NCBI RefSeq assembly: GCF_002399615.1
Contig: NZ_DHDZ01000049.1
Location: 1 to 19,494 of the forward strand
Length of the DNA: 19,494 bases
Reading direction: 5' to 3'
Origin: Pedobacter sp. UBA4863
GTDB lineage: Bacteria; Bacteroidota; Bacteroidia; Sphingobacteriales; Sphingobacteriaceae
Each line of letters starts with the position of its first letter. Within the stretch, counting starts at the first letter, position 1. This document shows positions 6,559-14,614 of this stretch, piece by piece. The notes beneath the pieces were generated by a model, which saw only the letters and a list, made by a program, of their open reading frames with translations, made no database searches and was not told the origin of the DNA. The position numbers were made by a program, and so were the translations under genes.

Positions 6559-8522
6559 AAAGTAATATTCGTAATTTTTACTGGTGTGCAATTTTGTTTA
6601 TTTGTGCAATTATGTGTAGCTCGTTTGTGCGGGGTATTGGCTTTGCAAACAAACTTGCCATGCCCTATAAAAAAGCAGGGTTAACCACCGAACAAGCTGC
6701 AGCTCATCTGTTAAGTCGTTTTACTTATGGAGCGCAGCCAGGCCAAGTAAAAGAAATTACCAAAATGGGTATTGATAAATGGCTTAAGAACCAACTAGAA
6801 GGTGATTTAAAAGATGACGAACTAAATCTGCTACTTGCTAAGTATGACGCAATTAACTTTACTAATACCCAAGTAGATGAAACTTTTCCTCGTGCACCTA
6901 GTATTAGAAGGTTTGCGATTGACCAAGGATATATCAACAAAGATTCTGTTAGTACAGGTAACCGGAAACACGAACGTGAAGGTTTAGAGGCCTACATGAA
7001 AACCAAAGGGTATAGGCCTCAACAAGAGTTGTTCCGCCAGTTTTTTAGCCAAAAAATACTAAGGGCGGCCTATTCAAATAATCAGTTTAGAGAAATAATG
7101 ACCGATTTTTGGTTTAATCATTTCAACGTAGCATTAAATAAGCCGCAATGTGCAGCCTATGTTCCTGCTTATGAGCGAGATGTTATTCGTCCAAATGTTT
7201 TTGGTAACTTTGAGAAATTGTTGATGAAAACGGCAAAATCGCCAGCAATGTTGCTTTACCTAGATAACTTTACCAGTTCTGGAACTAATATGCCAATGTC
7301 AGATAGGACAATGGAGATGATGGTTAATCAAACGCCAGAACAAAAACGGAAAGCAAATGAGCGTTTAGCAAGGACAAAAAAAGCGGCGCAAAATAAAAAA
7401 CAAGGCGGTTTAAATGAGAATTATGCTAGAGAAGTAATGGAACTTCACACCTTGGGGGTAGATGGCGGTTATACGCAGAGCGATGTAACACAAGCTGCGA
7501 AAATACTTACGGGTTGGTCTATAGGTCCTATTGGTCAAATTGGCTATGGTGCGGCAGCTAAAAAAACGCTAGAGAGGATAGGAGAGCAAAAAATGACCGA
7601 GCAAGGTTATGTAATAGAAGGCGATTTTATGTTTGCGATAAATAGACACGATAATTCAGAAAAAACAGTATTGGGAAGAAAATTTCCAGCCGGAGGTGGT
7701 TATGAAGAAGGCGTAGAATTATTAAAAATGTTAGCAGAACACCCATCTACCGCTAAGTTTATCTCTAAAAAAATTGCAACAAGATTTGTAAACGACGTTC
7801 CGCCAGCATCATTAGTAGATAAAATGGCAAAATCATTTACGGCTTCTAAAGGAGATATTAAAAGTGTAATTATTACCATGGTAAATGCACCAGAGTTTTG
7901 GACAGAAGAAGCGTTAAGAGAGAAAACAAAATCGCCATTTGAATTGGCTATAAGTGCTGTACGTAGCTTAAATGCTCAAATTGATAGACCTTATGAATTA
8001 TATAGCTGGATCAATAAAATGGGTCAACAAATGTATTATTATCAGGCACCAACGGGTTTCCCAGATAATGGACAATATTGGATCAACACGGGATCGTTGC
8101 TAAACCGTATGAATTTTGGTTTGGCATTAGCATCGCAACGCATACCTGGCATAAGCTTAAATTTACCTGCATTAAATAATAATATGGAGCCAGAAAGTGC
8201 AGAAGCAGCATTGTTAACTTACAGCAAGTTAATTATACCCGAAAGAGACTTGGCACAAACAATAGCAAGATTAAAACCAATGCTAAACGACCCCAATTTA
8301 CAGCAAAAAGTTGCAAAGGCTGCCGAGAAAAGTAATGCTGATAAACAAAACAATAACATAAATAGCATGAACATGGAGATGGAGAAACCGGATAAATTTA
8401 AACTTGGCAACGGAAAAAAAGCCAACGAAAATCCTGTTATAAAACAACAAGCGGGCAATGCTACCATGTTGGCACAAGTAGTAGGTGTAATTATTGGATC
8501 TCCAGAATTTCAACGTAAATAA
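6555..8522 (+). CDS. DUF1800 family protein (exported)
   Basis: 655-residue member of the DUF1800 family. The N terminus (MKSNIRNFYWCAILFICAIM) is a signal peptide or anchor, pointing to export through Sec. Family landmarks in order: HLLSRFTYG (51-59), MTDFWFNHFN (about 182-191), NENYAREVMELHTLGV (about 287-302) leading into the KILTGW segment, a HDNSEKTVLG block, an EFW motif, TGFPDNGQYW and a C-terminal IIGSPEFQRK. The biochemical function of the family is not established. ATG at 6555 is preferred to GTG 6525 because the latter prefixes ten charged residues to a good export signal, and because the ATG overlaps the upstream small ORF as ATGA. DUF1501 follows 8 bases later; the two genes are commonly paired and form one transcription unit here. 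A Lys/Asn/Met-rich low-complexity segment near 590-635 is probably disordered. Confidence 0.88.
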   Translation: MKSNIRNFYWCAILFICAIMCSSFVRGIGFANKLAMPYKKAGLTTEQAAAHLLSRFTYGAQPGQVKEITKMGIDKWLKNQLEGDLKDDELNLLLAKYDAINFTNTQVDETFPRAPSIRRFAIDQGYINKDSVSTGNRKHEREGLEAYMKTKGYRPQQELFRQFFSQKILRAAYSNNQFREIMTDFWFNHFNVALNKPQCAAYVPAYERDVIRPNVFGNFEKLLMKTAKSPAMLLYLDNFTSSGTNMPMSDRTMEMMVNQTPEQKRKANERLARTKKAAQNKKQGGLNENYAREVMELHTLGVDGGYTQSDVTQAAKILTGWSIGPIGQIGYGAAAKKTLERIGEQKMTEQGYVIEGDFMFAINRHDNSEKTVLGRKFPAGGGYEEGVELLKMLAEHPSTAKFISKKIATRFVNDVPPASLVDKMAKSFTASKGDIKSVIITMVNAPEFWTEEALREKTKSPFELAISAVRSLNAQIDRPYELYSWINKMGQQMYYYQAPTGFPDNGQYWINTGSLLNRMNFGLALASQRIPGISLNLPALNNNMEPESAEAALLTYSKLIIPERDLAQTIARLKPMLNDPNLQQKVAKAAEKSNADKQNNNINSMNMEMEKPDKFKLGNGKKANENPVIKQQAGNATMLAQVVGVIIGSPEFQRK

Positions 8523-8530
8523 TAAAAGCT

Positions 8531-9802
8531 ATGATTTCTAGAAGAGGATTTATAAAAGGCGGTGGCCTAGCTTTATTTGGAATTGGCTTAGGTGGTATCC
8601 CTGGTTTTGTGGTCGATGCAGTAGCAAATACCGTAAACTCACCACTATACAAAAAAAGAAAAATACTGGTTTGTATCTTTCAACGTGGGGCAATGGATGG
8701 GCTAATGGCAGTAACGCCATTTACCGATGATTTTTTGAAAGCAGCACGTCCATCGTTGTTCATGACAGCTGCAAAAGGAGCCAGCAACGAAAAGCCATTA
8801 ATTGATTTAGATGGAAAGTTTGGTTTACACCCAGCTATGGCGGCTTTTGAACCTATGTTTAGGGAGAAACGACTGAGCATAGTACACGGTATTGGCTCTC
8901 CAAACAACACCAGGTCTCATTTTGATGCGCAAGATTTCATGGAATCGGGTACGCCATTTAAAAAAGGAACTACAAGTGGTTGGCTAAATAGAGCGGTAGG
9001 TTTGTTGGGCCACGAGGCAACCACACCATTTCAGGGGGTAAGTTTAACTTCATCGTTGCCTAGGTCATTTTATGGCGAAAACCCGGCGGTAGCCATAAAA
9101 AACCTGGCCGATTTTAACATACAGCTGCGAGGGAATGCAGCCGGAGCCAAAATGGCTTCAAAAAGCTTCGAAGACTTATATGACCAAACTTCTTCAGACT
9201 TATTGAAACATACGGGCAAAGAAAGTTTCGAGGCCATTAAAATGTTGCAAAAAACAGATGTGAAAAATTATAAACCAGAAAATAATGTGGTTTATCCTAC
9301 ATCTGCCTTGGGTAATTCTTTAAAACAAATTGCCCAGCTTATAAAAATGGATGTAGGAATGGAAATAGCTTTTGCCGAATCTGGTGGCTGGGATACCCAT
9401 TTTAACCAAGGGAAAGATTCTGGGGTATTTGCTAGGAATGTAAATGATTTGAGTACCTCCATGATGGCTTTTTGGAACGATTTGGCCAAGTACCAAGATG
9501 AGGTTACCGTAATGACCATGACCGAGTTTGGCCGAACTGTAGCGCAAAATGGCACAGGCGGCACCGACCACGGTAGGGGTTCTTGTAATTTTATTCTAGG
9601 TAATAGTGTTAATGGTGGGCTGGTACATGGTCTAGTTAATCCTTTAGCTAAGGAAAATTTGGAAGATGGCAGAGATTTAGCCGTAACTACCGACTTTAGA
9701 AGTGTTTTCAGTGAAGTGGCAGATGTGCATTTAGGTATAGCAAATGATAAAGTTTTGTTCCCAGATTTTGATGGTAAAAAAATAGGGGTGATGAAATCAT
9801 AA
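8531..9802 (+). CDS. DUF1501 family protein with twin-arginine signal
   Basis: 423-residue protein of the DUF1501 family, which I recall as related to the alkaline phosphatase/sulfatase superfamily. The N terminus carries a twin-arginine motif (SRRGFIKGGG, residues 3-12) followed by a Gly/Leu-rich stretch, so it is probably exported folded through Tat, unlike its DUF1800 neighbour. Conserved-looking blocks: QRGAMDGL (51-58), HGIGSPNNTRSHFDAQ (about 119-134), ESGGWDTHFNQG (about 283-294), MTEFGRTVAQNGTGGTDHGRG (within 330-350). The Asp/His-rich blocks resemble metal-binding sites of the superfamily, but no reaction is known for the family. It is the last gene of the DUF1800 unit, ending in a strong terminator. 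Confidence 0.88.
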   Translation: MISRRGFIKGGGLALFGIGLGGIPGFVVDAVANTVNSPLYKKRKILVCIFQRGAMDGLMAVTPFTDDFLKAARPSLFMTAAKGASNEKPLIDLDGKFGLHPAMAAFEPMFREKRLSIVHGIGSPNNTRSHFDAQDFMESGTPFKKGTTSGWLNRAVGLLGHEATTPFQGVSLTSSLPRSFYGENPAVAIKNLADFNIQLRGNAAGAKMASKSFEDLYDQTSSDLLKHTGKESFEAIKMLQKTDVKNYKPENNVVYPTSALGNSLKQIAQLIKMDVGMEIAFAESGGWDTHFNQGKDSGVFARNVNDLSTSMMAFWNDLAKYQDEVTVMTMTEFGRTVAQNGTGGTDHGRGSCNFILGNSVNGGLVHGLVNPLAKENLEDGRDLAVTTDFRSVFSEVADVHLGIANDKVLFPDFDGKKIGVMKS

Positions 9803-9826
9803 TTCTCACTAAAATTAATTAAAACG

Positions 9827-9859
9827 AACCAAGGCAACTCAAGTTGTCTTGGTTTTTTT
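9827..9859 (+). terminator. Strong rho-independent terminator after DUF1501
   Basis: A 12-bp stem with one G-U pair (9827-9838 with 9843-9854) closes a TCAA tetraloop, followed by seven T residues. It ends the DUF1800/DUF1501 unit. Confidence 0.9.
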
Positions 9860-9985
9860 ATAAAATGAAAATAAAGCTTTCCGCTTTTCGCATCTAAAAA
9901 ATTAATAGTTAGCTTTCTTCAAGAGCACACTTTCAATTTGCACTAGCATAATCATAATTTTACCAAAGCATATTTAATTTAGCCT

Positions 9986-9993
9986 TATTTTTG
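9986..9993 (+). promoter_or_regulatory. Candidate -7 promoter element abutting the start codon
   Basis: TATTTTTG fits the TAnnTTTG consensus and ends only 4 bases before the ATG at 9998. The start of transcription would fall at or next to the A of ATG, giving a leaderless or almost leaderless mRNA. No clear -33 TTTG is seen, so a chance match is possible. Confidence 0.4.
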
Positions 9994-9997
9994 CCGA

Positions 9998-11263
9998 ATG
10001 AAACCGATAAAGAATAGTGTCTTAGTTGTAGTAATACTGTTGTTCGTGGGCTTTGGCTCGTTTGCCCAAAACCTTTCTCAACAAGTGGTGGCTGGCAGAA
10101 CAAATGATAGTTCACAACTTGATAAGCCTTATGTTATTTATATTTCTGCCGATGGTTTTAGGCACGATTATGCAGAGAAATACCAAGCTAAAAACTTATT
10201 GGAATTAAGAGAAAAAGGAGTAAAGGCTACTTCGATGAAACCATCCTTTCCATCGGTTACTTTTTCTAATCATTATACCTTGGCTACAGGAATGTACCCT
10301 TCTCACCACGGAATAGTAAACAATTCGTTTTACGATCCTAAAAAGCAACAACTGTATGTAAAAACAGATCCTAATGCGATAAAAGATAGTACATGGTACG
10401 GCGGCGTCCCTATTTGGGTTTTGGCAGAGCAACAAAAATTACTATCGGCTGCTTTTTATTGGATTGGTTCGGAAACTGCCGTGAAAGGCGTTAGGCCAAC
10501 CTATTGGTACAATTTTAACAATAAAATTCCTGTTGATTCTAGAATTGAAAGTGTAAGGGAATGGCTAATGCTTCCCGCAGAAAAAAGACCACATTTAATC
10601 AGTATTTATTTTCAGGAAATAGATGTGGCCGGACATTATTTTGGAGCCGAATCTAAAGAACTCGCCACCGCAGTGAAGATAGTGGACGAAAGTATAGCCA
10701 AAATGGTAGCAATAACCAAAGAACTTAATATACCGGTAAATTTCGTGTTTGTTTCAGATCATGGCATGACTAACGTGGATAATAAAAATACCCTGCCATT
10801 GCCTGCCATTATCGATAAAGAAAAGTTTGTGGTGCCCAACGGCGATGCGTTGCTTCAGGTTTATGCGAAAGACAAAAAAGATATAAAGCCGCTGTATAAA
10901 AGCTTAAAGGCGAACGCCGTAGATTATAGCGTTTACCTAACTAATAAACTGCCTAAACGCTGGCATTATAGAAAAAAAGACAATAAAGACGGAAGAATAG
11001 GGGATCTTATTCTTATTCCAAGATTGCCAAAAATATTTAACCTTACAGGCAAGCCAACTACAATTGGTAAACATGGCTTTGATAACGATATGCCTGATAT
11101 GCAGGCTATATTTTATGCTTGGGGGCCAGCATTTAAAGAAGGAATAACCATTAATTCTTTCGAAAATGTACATGTTTATCCCTTATTGGCTAAAATATTG
11201 GGCTTAACTTACAGCCATAAAATAGATGGTAATATTAAAGTATTAGCGCCAATATTAAAGTAA
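9998..11263 (+). CDS. Secreted nucleotide pyrophosphatase/phosphodiesterase (NPP family, alkaline phosphatase superfamily)
   Basis: 421-residue exported enzyme (signal peptide 1-24, cleavage after SFAQ). It shows the full two-zinc active site of nucleotide pyrophosphatase/phosphodiesterases: Asp52 in SADGFRHD, nucleophile Thr88 in FPSVTFSNHYT, Asp209 and His213 in EIDVAGHYFG, Asp254 and His255 in SDHGMT, and His359 in GKHGFDN. Asn91 is in the usual transition-state-binding position. Such enzymes hydrolyse phosphodiester or pyrophosphate bonds of nucleotides or lipid head groups; the substrate here cannot be read from sequence. It probably acts in the periplasm, possibly in phosphate scavenging. 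It has its own promoter region after the DUF1501 terminator; the S10 peptidase gene follows after 71 bases with no clear terminator between. Confidence 0.92.
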   Translation: MKPIKNSVLVVVILLFVGFGSFAQNLSQQVVAGRTNDSSQLDKPYVIYISADGFRHDYAEKYQAKNLLELREKGVKATSMKPSFPSVTFSNHYTLATGMYPSHHGIVNNSFYDPKKQQLYVKTDPNAIKDSTWYGGVPIWVLAEQQKLLSAAFYWIGSETAVKGVRPTYWYNFNNKIPVDSRIESVREWLMLPAEKRPHLISIYFQEIDVAGHYFGAESKELATAVKIVDESIAKMVAITKELNIPVNFVFVSDHGMTNVDNKNTLPLPAIIDKEKFVVPNGDALLQVYAKDKKDIKPLYKSLKANAVDYSVYLTNKLPKRWHYRKKDNKDGRIGDLILIPRLPKIFNLTGKPTTIGKHGFDNDMPDMQAIFYAWGPAFKEGITINSFENVHVYPLLAKILGLTYSHKIDGNIKVLAPILK

Positions 11264-11334
11264 CATTTTAGTGCTGTTTAGGTGTTTACATTCTCATTGC
11301 AGATATTTATACTAACAACCTAAACTTTATTAAA

Positions 11335-12912
11335 ATGAAGAAAACCTTTACCATTCTCAGTTTTACATTAATGTTTTCTGGGCTTGCTTTTGCACAGCGT
11401 TCGCAATCGGAGGCAGGCATTTCGCAAAAAGCTAGTGCCGGCGCAGCAGCTGCTAAAGAAGAAACAACCGTAAAATTAAACACCAATATCGCTTCGAGAA
11501 ATATTGTTCCAGAAAGTGCAGTAGTTACCAACCATACTGTAAATATTAACGGAAAAGCAGTGCCCTATAAGGCAACGGCCGGAACTTTACCTGTATGGGA
11601 CGAAGAAGGAAAAACATTGGCCGGGTTATTTTATACCTATTACGAGAGAACCGATGTTGGTAATAAAGAAAATCGTCCTTTGGTAATTTCTTTTAATGGT
11701 GGTCCAGGCTCTGCTTCAGTTTGGATGCATATTGCCTACACCGGGCCAGTAGTATTAAAAATAGACGACGAAGGTTATCCTGTGCAACCTTATGGTTATA
11801 AGGATAATAGTGCTTCTATCCTAGATGTGGCCGATATCGTTTACATAGATCCCGTAAATACAGGTTATTCCAGGACGGTAAGCAAAGATGTAGCCACTAA
11901 TAGGTTTTTTGGTGTACGTGCCGATATTAAATACTTGGCCGAGTGGATTAACACTTTTGTAACACGCACAAACAGATGGGCATCGCCAAAATATTTAATT
12001 GGCGAGAGCTACGGCACTACCCGTGTTTCTGGCTTGGCCTTAGAGCTGCAAAGTAATCATTGGATGTATTTGAATGGTGTAATTTTAGTTTCGCCAACAG
12101 AATTGGGCATAGAAAGAGGTACGGCTATGGATGCTGCTTTGCGTTTACCTTACTTTGCAGCAACAGCTTGGTACCATAAAGTATTGCCAACAGATTTACA
12201 ATCGAAAAAGTTGACAGATATGTTGCCAGAAATAGAGCAATTTACCATTAACGAATTGGTGCCTGCAATGGCAAAAGGAGGTGTTCTCTCAGCCGATGAG
12301 AAGAAGAAAATAGCGCTAAAAATGGCACGTTTTTCAGGCCTTTCCGAAAAAGTGATTTTACAAAACAACCTTAATATCTCTACCAACCTCTATTGGAAAG
12401 AGCTGCTAAGGGATAAAGGCTTTACCGTAGGACGTTTAGATTCTAGGTACAAGGGTATAGATAAATCAGATGGCGGAGATCGTCCAGATTACAATGCAGA
12501 GTTAACATCGTGGTTACATTCCTTTACGCCAGCTATTAACATGTATTTACGTAACGAGCTTAATTATAAAACCGACCTTAAATACAATATGTTTGGCCCT
12601 GTACACCCTTGGGATAGAACAGGCGATAATACTGGCGAAAATTTGCGAGCTGCAATGGCCCAAAATCCTTATTTGCATGTATTGGTGCAGTCTGGTTATT
12701 ACGACGGTGCCTGCGATTACTTTAATGCCAAATACAATATGTGGCAAATGGATCCAAGTGGCAAGCTTAAAGACCGAATGACATGGGAAGGTTACGAGAG
12801 CGGCCACATGATGTACCTGCGTAAGATAGATTTGGCCTTAGGTAACGATCACATTCGTGAGTTCATTAAAAAATCAACACCAAAACCAGGGCAGTCGGCT
12901 AAGTTTGAATAG
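11335..12912 (+). CDS. Secreted serine carboxypeptidase (peptidase family S10)
   Basis: 525-residue exported peptidase with a signal peptide (1-21, cleavage after AFAQ). The S10 features are all present: the oxyanion loop FNGGPGSASVW, Ser225 in GESYGTTR, Asp457 in SGYYDGACDYF and His491 in GYESGHMMY. The fold is the alpha/beta hydrolase type, and the family removes C-terminal residues from peptides, usually at acidic pH. Length is typical for bacterial members. Together with the S8 protease it gives this stretch two exported peptidases. A perfect 11-bp inverted repeat lies 27 bases after the stop codon but lacks a good T-run. Confidence 0.93.
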   Translation: MKKTFTILSFTLMFSGLAFAQRSQSEAGISQKASAGAAAAKEETTVKLNTNIASRNIVPESAVVTNHTVNINGKAVPYKATAGTLPVWDEEGKTLAGLFYTYYERTDVGNKENRPLVISFNGGPGSASVWMHIAYTGPVVLKIDDEGYPVQPYGYKDNSASILDVADIVYIDPVNTGYSRTVSKDVATNRFFGVRADIKYLAEWINTFVTRTNRWASPKYLIGESYGTTRVSGLALELQSNHWMYLNGVILVSPTELGIERGTAMDAALRLPYFAATAWYHKVLPTDLQSKKLTDMLPEIEQFTINELVPAMAKGGVLSADEKKKIALKMARFSGLSEKVILQNNLNISTNLYWKELLRDKGFTVGRLDSRYKGIDKSDGGDRPDYNAELTSWLHSFTPAINMYLRNELNYKTDLKYNMFGPVHPWDRTGDNTGENLRAAMAQNPYLHVLVQSGYYDGACDYFNAKYNMWQMDPSGKLKDRMTWEGYESGHMMYLRKIDLALGNDHIREFIKKSTPKPGQSAKFE

Positions 12913-12939
12913 TTGAAGTGTAAGCTACTGCGCTGCAAC

Positions 12940-12971
12940 GGTTAATAAATCGGTTTACGTATTTATTAACC
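12940..12971 (+). other. Perfect inverted repeat after the S10 gene
   Basis: GGTTAATAAAT (12940-12950) and ATTTATTAACC (12961-12971) form an 11-bp stem with a 10-base loop. Only three T residues follow, so it is a weak terminator at best; mRNA 3'-end protection or a protein-binding palindrome are alternatives. Confidence 0.4.
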
Positions 12972-13048
12972 TTTGTAAATACCGCTTGTTTTTTCTAACT
13001 TACAGTTCTAAAATAGAGAATGATGTTGTTGTAGTACTAATCCAAAAA

Positions 13049-13067
13049 GCACCTTACTGCAAGGTGC
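13049..13067. other. Short hairpin in the leader of the small membrane protein
   Basis: GCACCTT (13049-13055) pairs with AAGGTGC (13061-13067) around a 5-base loop. On the minus strand it is followed by TTTTT, but no minus-strand gene precedes it. It may be a leader structure upstream of the 57-residue gene. Confidence 0.3.
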
Positions 13068-13140
13068 AAAGCAATGCCAAAACGAATGCTTTAATCCTTT
13101 TCGAAGAGGTAAGATTATTTCGTACTTCGCATTTAAAATC

Positions 13141-13147
13141 AAGGAGG
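13141..13147 (+). promoter_or_regulatory. Perfect Shine-Dalgarno site
   Basis: AAGGAGG lies 4 bases before the ATG at 13152. No other gene in this window has a comparable site, and such sites are rare in Bacteroidota. It fixes the start of the small membrane-protein gene. Confidence 0.75.
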
Positions 13148-13151
13148 TTTA

Positions 13152-13325
13152 ATGAAAATATTTTACATTTTTGCCGGTTTAGTCTTTGCCATTTACGTAG
13201 CGGTTAGAGGAGTTGGCTTTATACAGCAAGGAAGTAATTCCATGATTTTAATTGGTATAGGTTGTATGTTTTTGGCTTTAGCGGTATCGTATATCGCTGT
13301 TAAATTAGCGCTTAAAAATAAGTAG
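13152..13325 (+). CDS. Small two-helix membrane protein, 57 residues
   Basis: The frame starts MKIFYIFAGLVFAIYVAV and ends KLALKNK before TAG. Two hydrophobic segments (about 2-18 and 31-52) are joined by a short polar loop (RGVGFIQQGSN), so a hairpin of two transmembrane helices is likely; the C terminus is basic. A perfect Shine-Dalgarno site precedes the ATG, which together with the sensible amphipathic pattern supports a real gene. I do not recognise the family. accA begins 54 bases after the stop and may be partly co-transcribed. Confidence 0.75.
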   Translation: MKIFYIFAGLVFAIYVAVRGVGFIQQGSNSMILIGIGCMFLALAVSYIAVKLALKNK

Positions 13326-13342
13326 CTTTAATTTATTTTCAA

Positions 13343-13369
13343 TTGTTTCCAGATAAATGCGTATTTTTA
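13343..13369 (+). promoter_or_regulatory. Candidate promoter of accA
   Basis: TTG (13343-13345) and TATTTTTA (13362-13369, one base off TAnnTTTG) are separated by 16 bases, and the ATG lies 10 bases after the -7 element. Spacing is a little short and the last base deviates, so support is moderate to weak. Confidence 0.33.
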
Positions 13370-13379
13370 CCGCCCCAAT

Positions 13380-14342
13380 ATGGAACAACTTAAAACATCT
13401 TTTGATTTTGAAAAACCTTTAGCAGATTTGTACCAACAAATTGAAAAGGTAAAGCAAATTGCCGATAAAACTAAGGTAGATATGTCGGCTACACTTGCAG
13501 AGCTTGAAGGAAAAGCCGAGGATACCAGTAAAAGTCTTTATGCTAATTTAACTGGTTGGCAAAAAGTTCAAATGTCTCGTCATGCAGAGCGTCCGCAAAC
13601 CTTAGATTATATTAATTTAATTTGCGATGATTTTATCGAGCTTCACGGAGATAGAACCGTTAAAGACGATAAAGCTATTATTGGTGGTTTTGCTACTATT
13701 AATGGGCAAACGGTAATGATTATCGGCCATCAAAAAGGTAAAAACACCAAAGAGCGTCAGTTTCGTAATTTTGGCATGGCAAACCCAGAAGGATATAGAA
13801 AAGCATTACGTTTAATGCGTTTGGCAGAAAAATTTAATAAGCCAGTTATTTCTTTTATCGATACCATGGGGGCTTACCCAGGCTTAGAGGCCGAAGAACG
13901 TGGACAAGGTGAAGCCATTGCACGTAATTTGCTAGAAATGTCGGTGCTAAAAGTTCCTATCATTTGTTTTATTGTTGGCGAGGGTGCATCTGGAGGTGCA
14001 TTAGGTATTGGCATTGGCGATAAAGTTTATATGCTAGAGCATACTTGGTATTCGGTAATTTCGCCAGAGTCTTGTTCTTCTATTTTATGGAGAAGCTGGG
14101 ATTTTAAAGAAAAAGCAGCCGAGTGCTTGAAATTAACTTCTGAAGACATGTTTAAAAACCAGCTGATTGACGGTGTGGTTAAAGAACCACTAGGTGGTGC
14201 ACATCAAAATCCAGAAGAGATGGCACAAAACTTAAAGGCACAAATTTTAGACGATTTGAAAGCACTTAAGAAAGTTGATTCTGAAAAACTAATTGCAAAA
14301 AGAATTGATAAATTCTGTGCAATGGGTGTGGTAAATGAGTAA
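13380..14342 (+). CDS. accA: Acetyl-CoA carboxylase carboxyltransferase subunit alpha
   Basis: 320-residue protein with clear AccA identity. With AccD it forms the carboxyltransferase that moves CO2 from carboxybiotin to acetyl-CoA, making malonyl-CoA for fatty-acid synthesis in the cytoplasm. Visible landmarks: an N-terminal coiled-coil-like helix (LADLYQQIEKVKQIADK), RHAERPQTLDYI, the GGFATINGQTVMIIGHQKG strand-loop, NFGMANPEGYRKALRLM, FIDTMGAYPGLEAEERGQGE and the oxyanion-type glycine motif GEGASGGALG (about 200-209). Length is normal for the family. It is encoded apart from accB, accC and accD, as is common. A hairpin terminator follows, and the DUF2723 gene converges on it. Confidence 0.97.
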   Translation: MEQLKTSFDFEKPLADLYQQIEKVKQIADKTKVDMSATLAELEGKAEDTSKSLYANLTGWQKVQMSRHAERPQTLDYINLICDDFIELHGDRTVKDDKAIIGGFATINGQTVMIIGHQKGKNTKERQFRNFGMANPEGYRKALRLMRLAEKFNKPVISFIDTMGAYPGLEAEERGQGEAIARNLLEMSVLKVPIICFIVGEGASGGALGIGIGDKVYMLEHTWYSVISPESCSSILWRSWDFKEKAAECLKLTSEDMFKNQLIDGVVKEPLGGAHQNPEEMAQNLKAQILDDLKALKKVDSEKLIAKRIDKFCAMGVVNE

Positions 14343-14378
14343 ATAGAAAGGTTCGGTAGTAGTACTGAGTTTATCATA

Positions 14379-14412
14379 AAGAAAGCACGATCAATACTGG
14401 TCGTGCTTTCTT
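14379..14412 (+). terminator. Hairpin terminator after accA
   Basis: AAGAAAGCACGA (14379-14390) pairs perfectly with TCGTGCTTTCTT (14401-14412) around a 10-base loop. The T-rich tail is short, but the A-rich 5' arm and T-rich 3' arm fit a terminator that might work in both directions. Confidence 0.65.
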
Positions 14413-14551
14413 GTTAGTCTTGGGTTTTATTTACCATCTTATTTCGATTTAAGTAGATTGTGCTTTATGTTTTTATAGATTGCTTAGGCAAACTAGTTTT
14501 AATCTACTGTCAGATTGATTATACAAAAGAAGATTAGTTTACTTCTTGGCT

Positions 14552-14592
14552 CAAATAAAAAGAGCCGTTCCGATTTAAATCGGAACGGCTCT
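14552..14592 (-). terminator. Strong palindromic terminator of the DUF2723 gene
   Basis: A perfect 32-base palindrome (14561-14592, arm AGAGCCGTTCCGATTT) lies 22 bases beyond the minus-strand stop codon. On that strand it is followed by TTTTTATTT, as expected for an intrinsic terminator. The 14413-14551 gap up to it holds nothing I recognise. Confidence 0.87.
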
Positions 14593-14614
14593 CTATATAG
14601 ATTGTAAAATTGTT

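Noticed and set aside
9292..9837. 181-codon minus-strand open frame opposite DUF1501
   Set aside because: It lies antisense to a clearly coding gene with intact family motifs, and its translation resembles no known protein.
11231..11262. 12-base direct repeat AATATTAAAGTA at the end of the NPP-type gene
   Set aside because: The two copies lie 20 bases apart in different reading frames of an AT-rich coding end; chance is the simplest explanation.
12986..13207. 73-codon plus-strand frame before accA
   Set aside because: It has no ribosome-binding site, its translation looks random, and it runs into the small membrane-protein gene in another frame, which has a perfect Shine-Dalgarno site.
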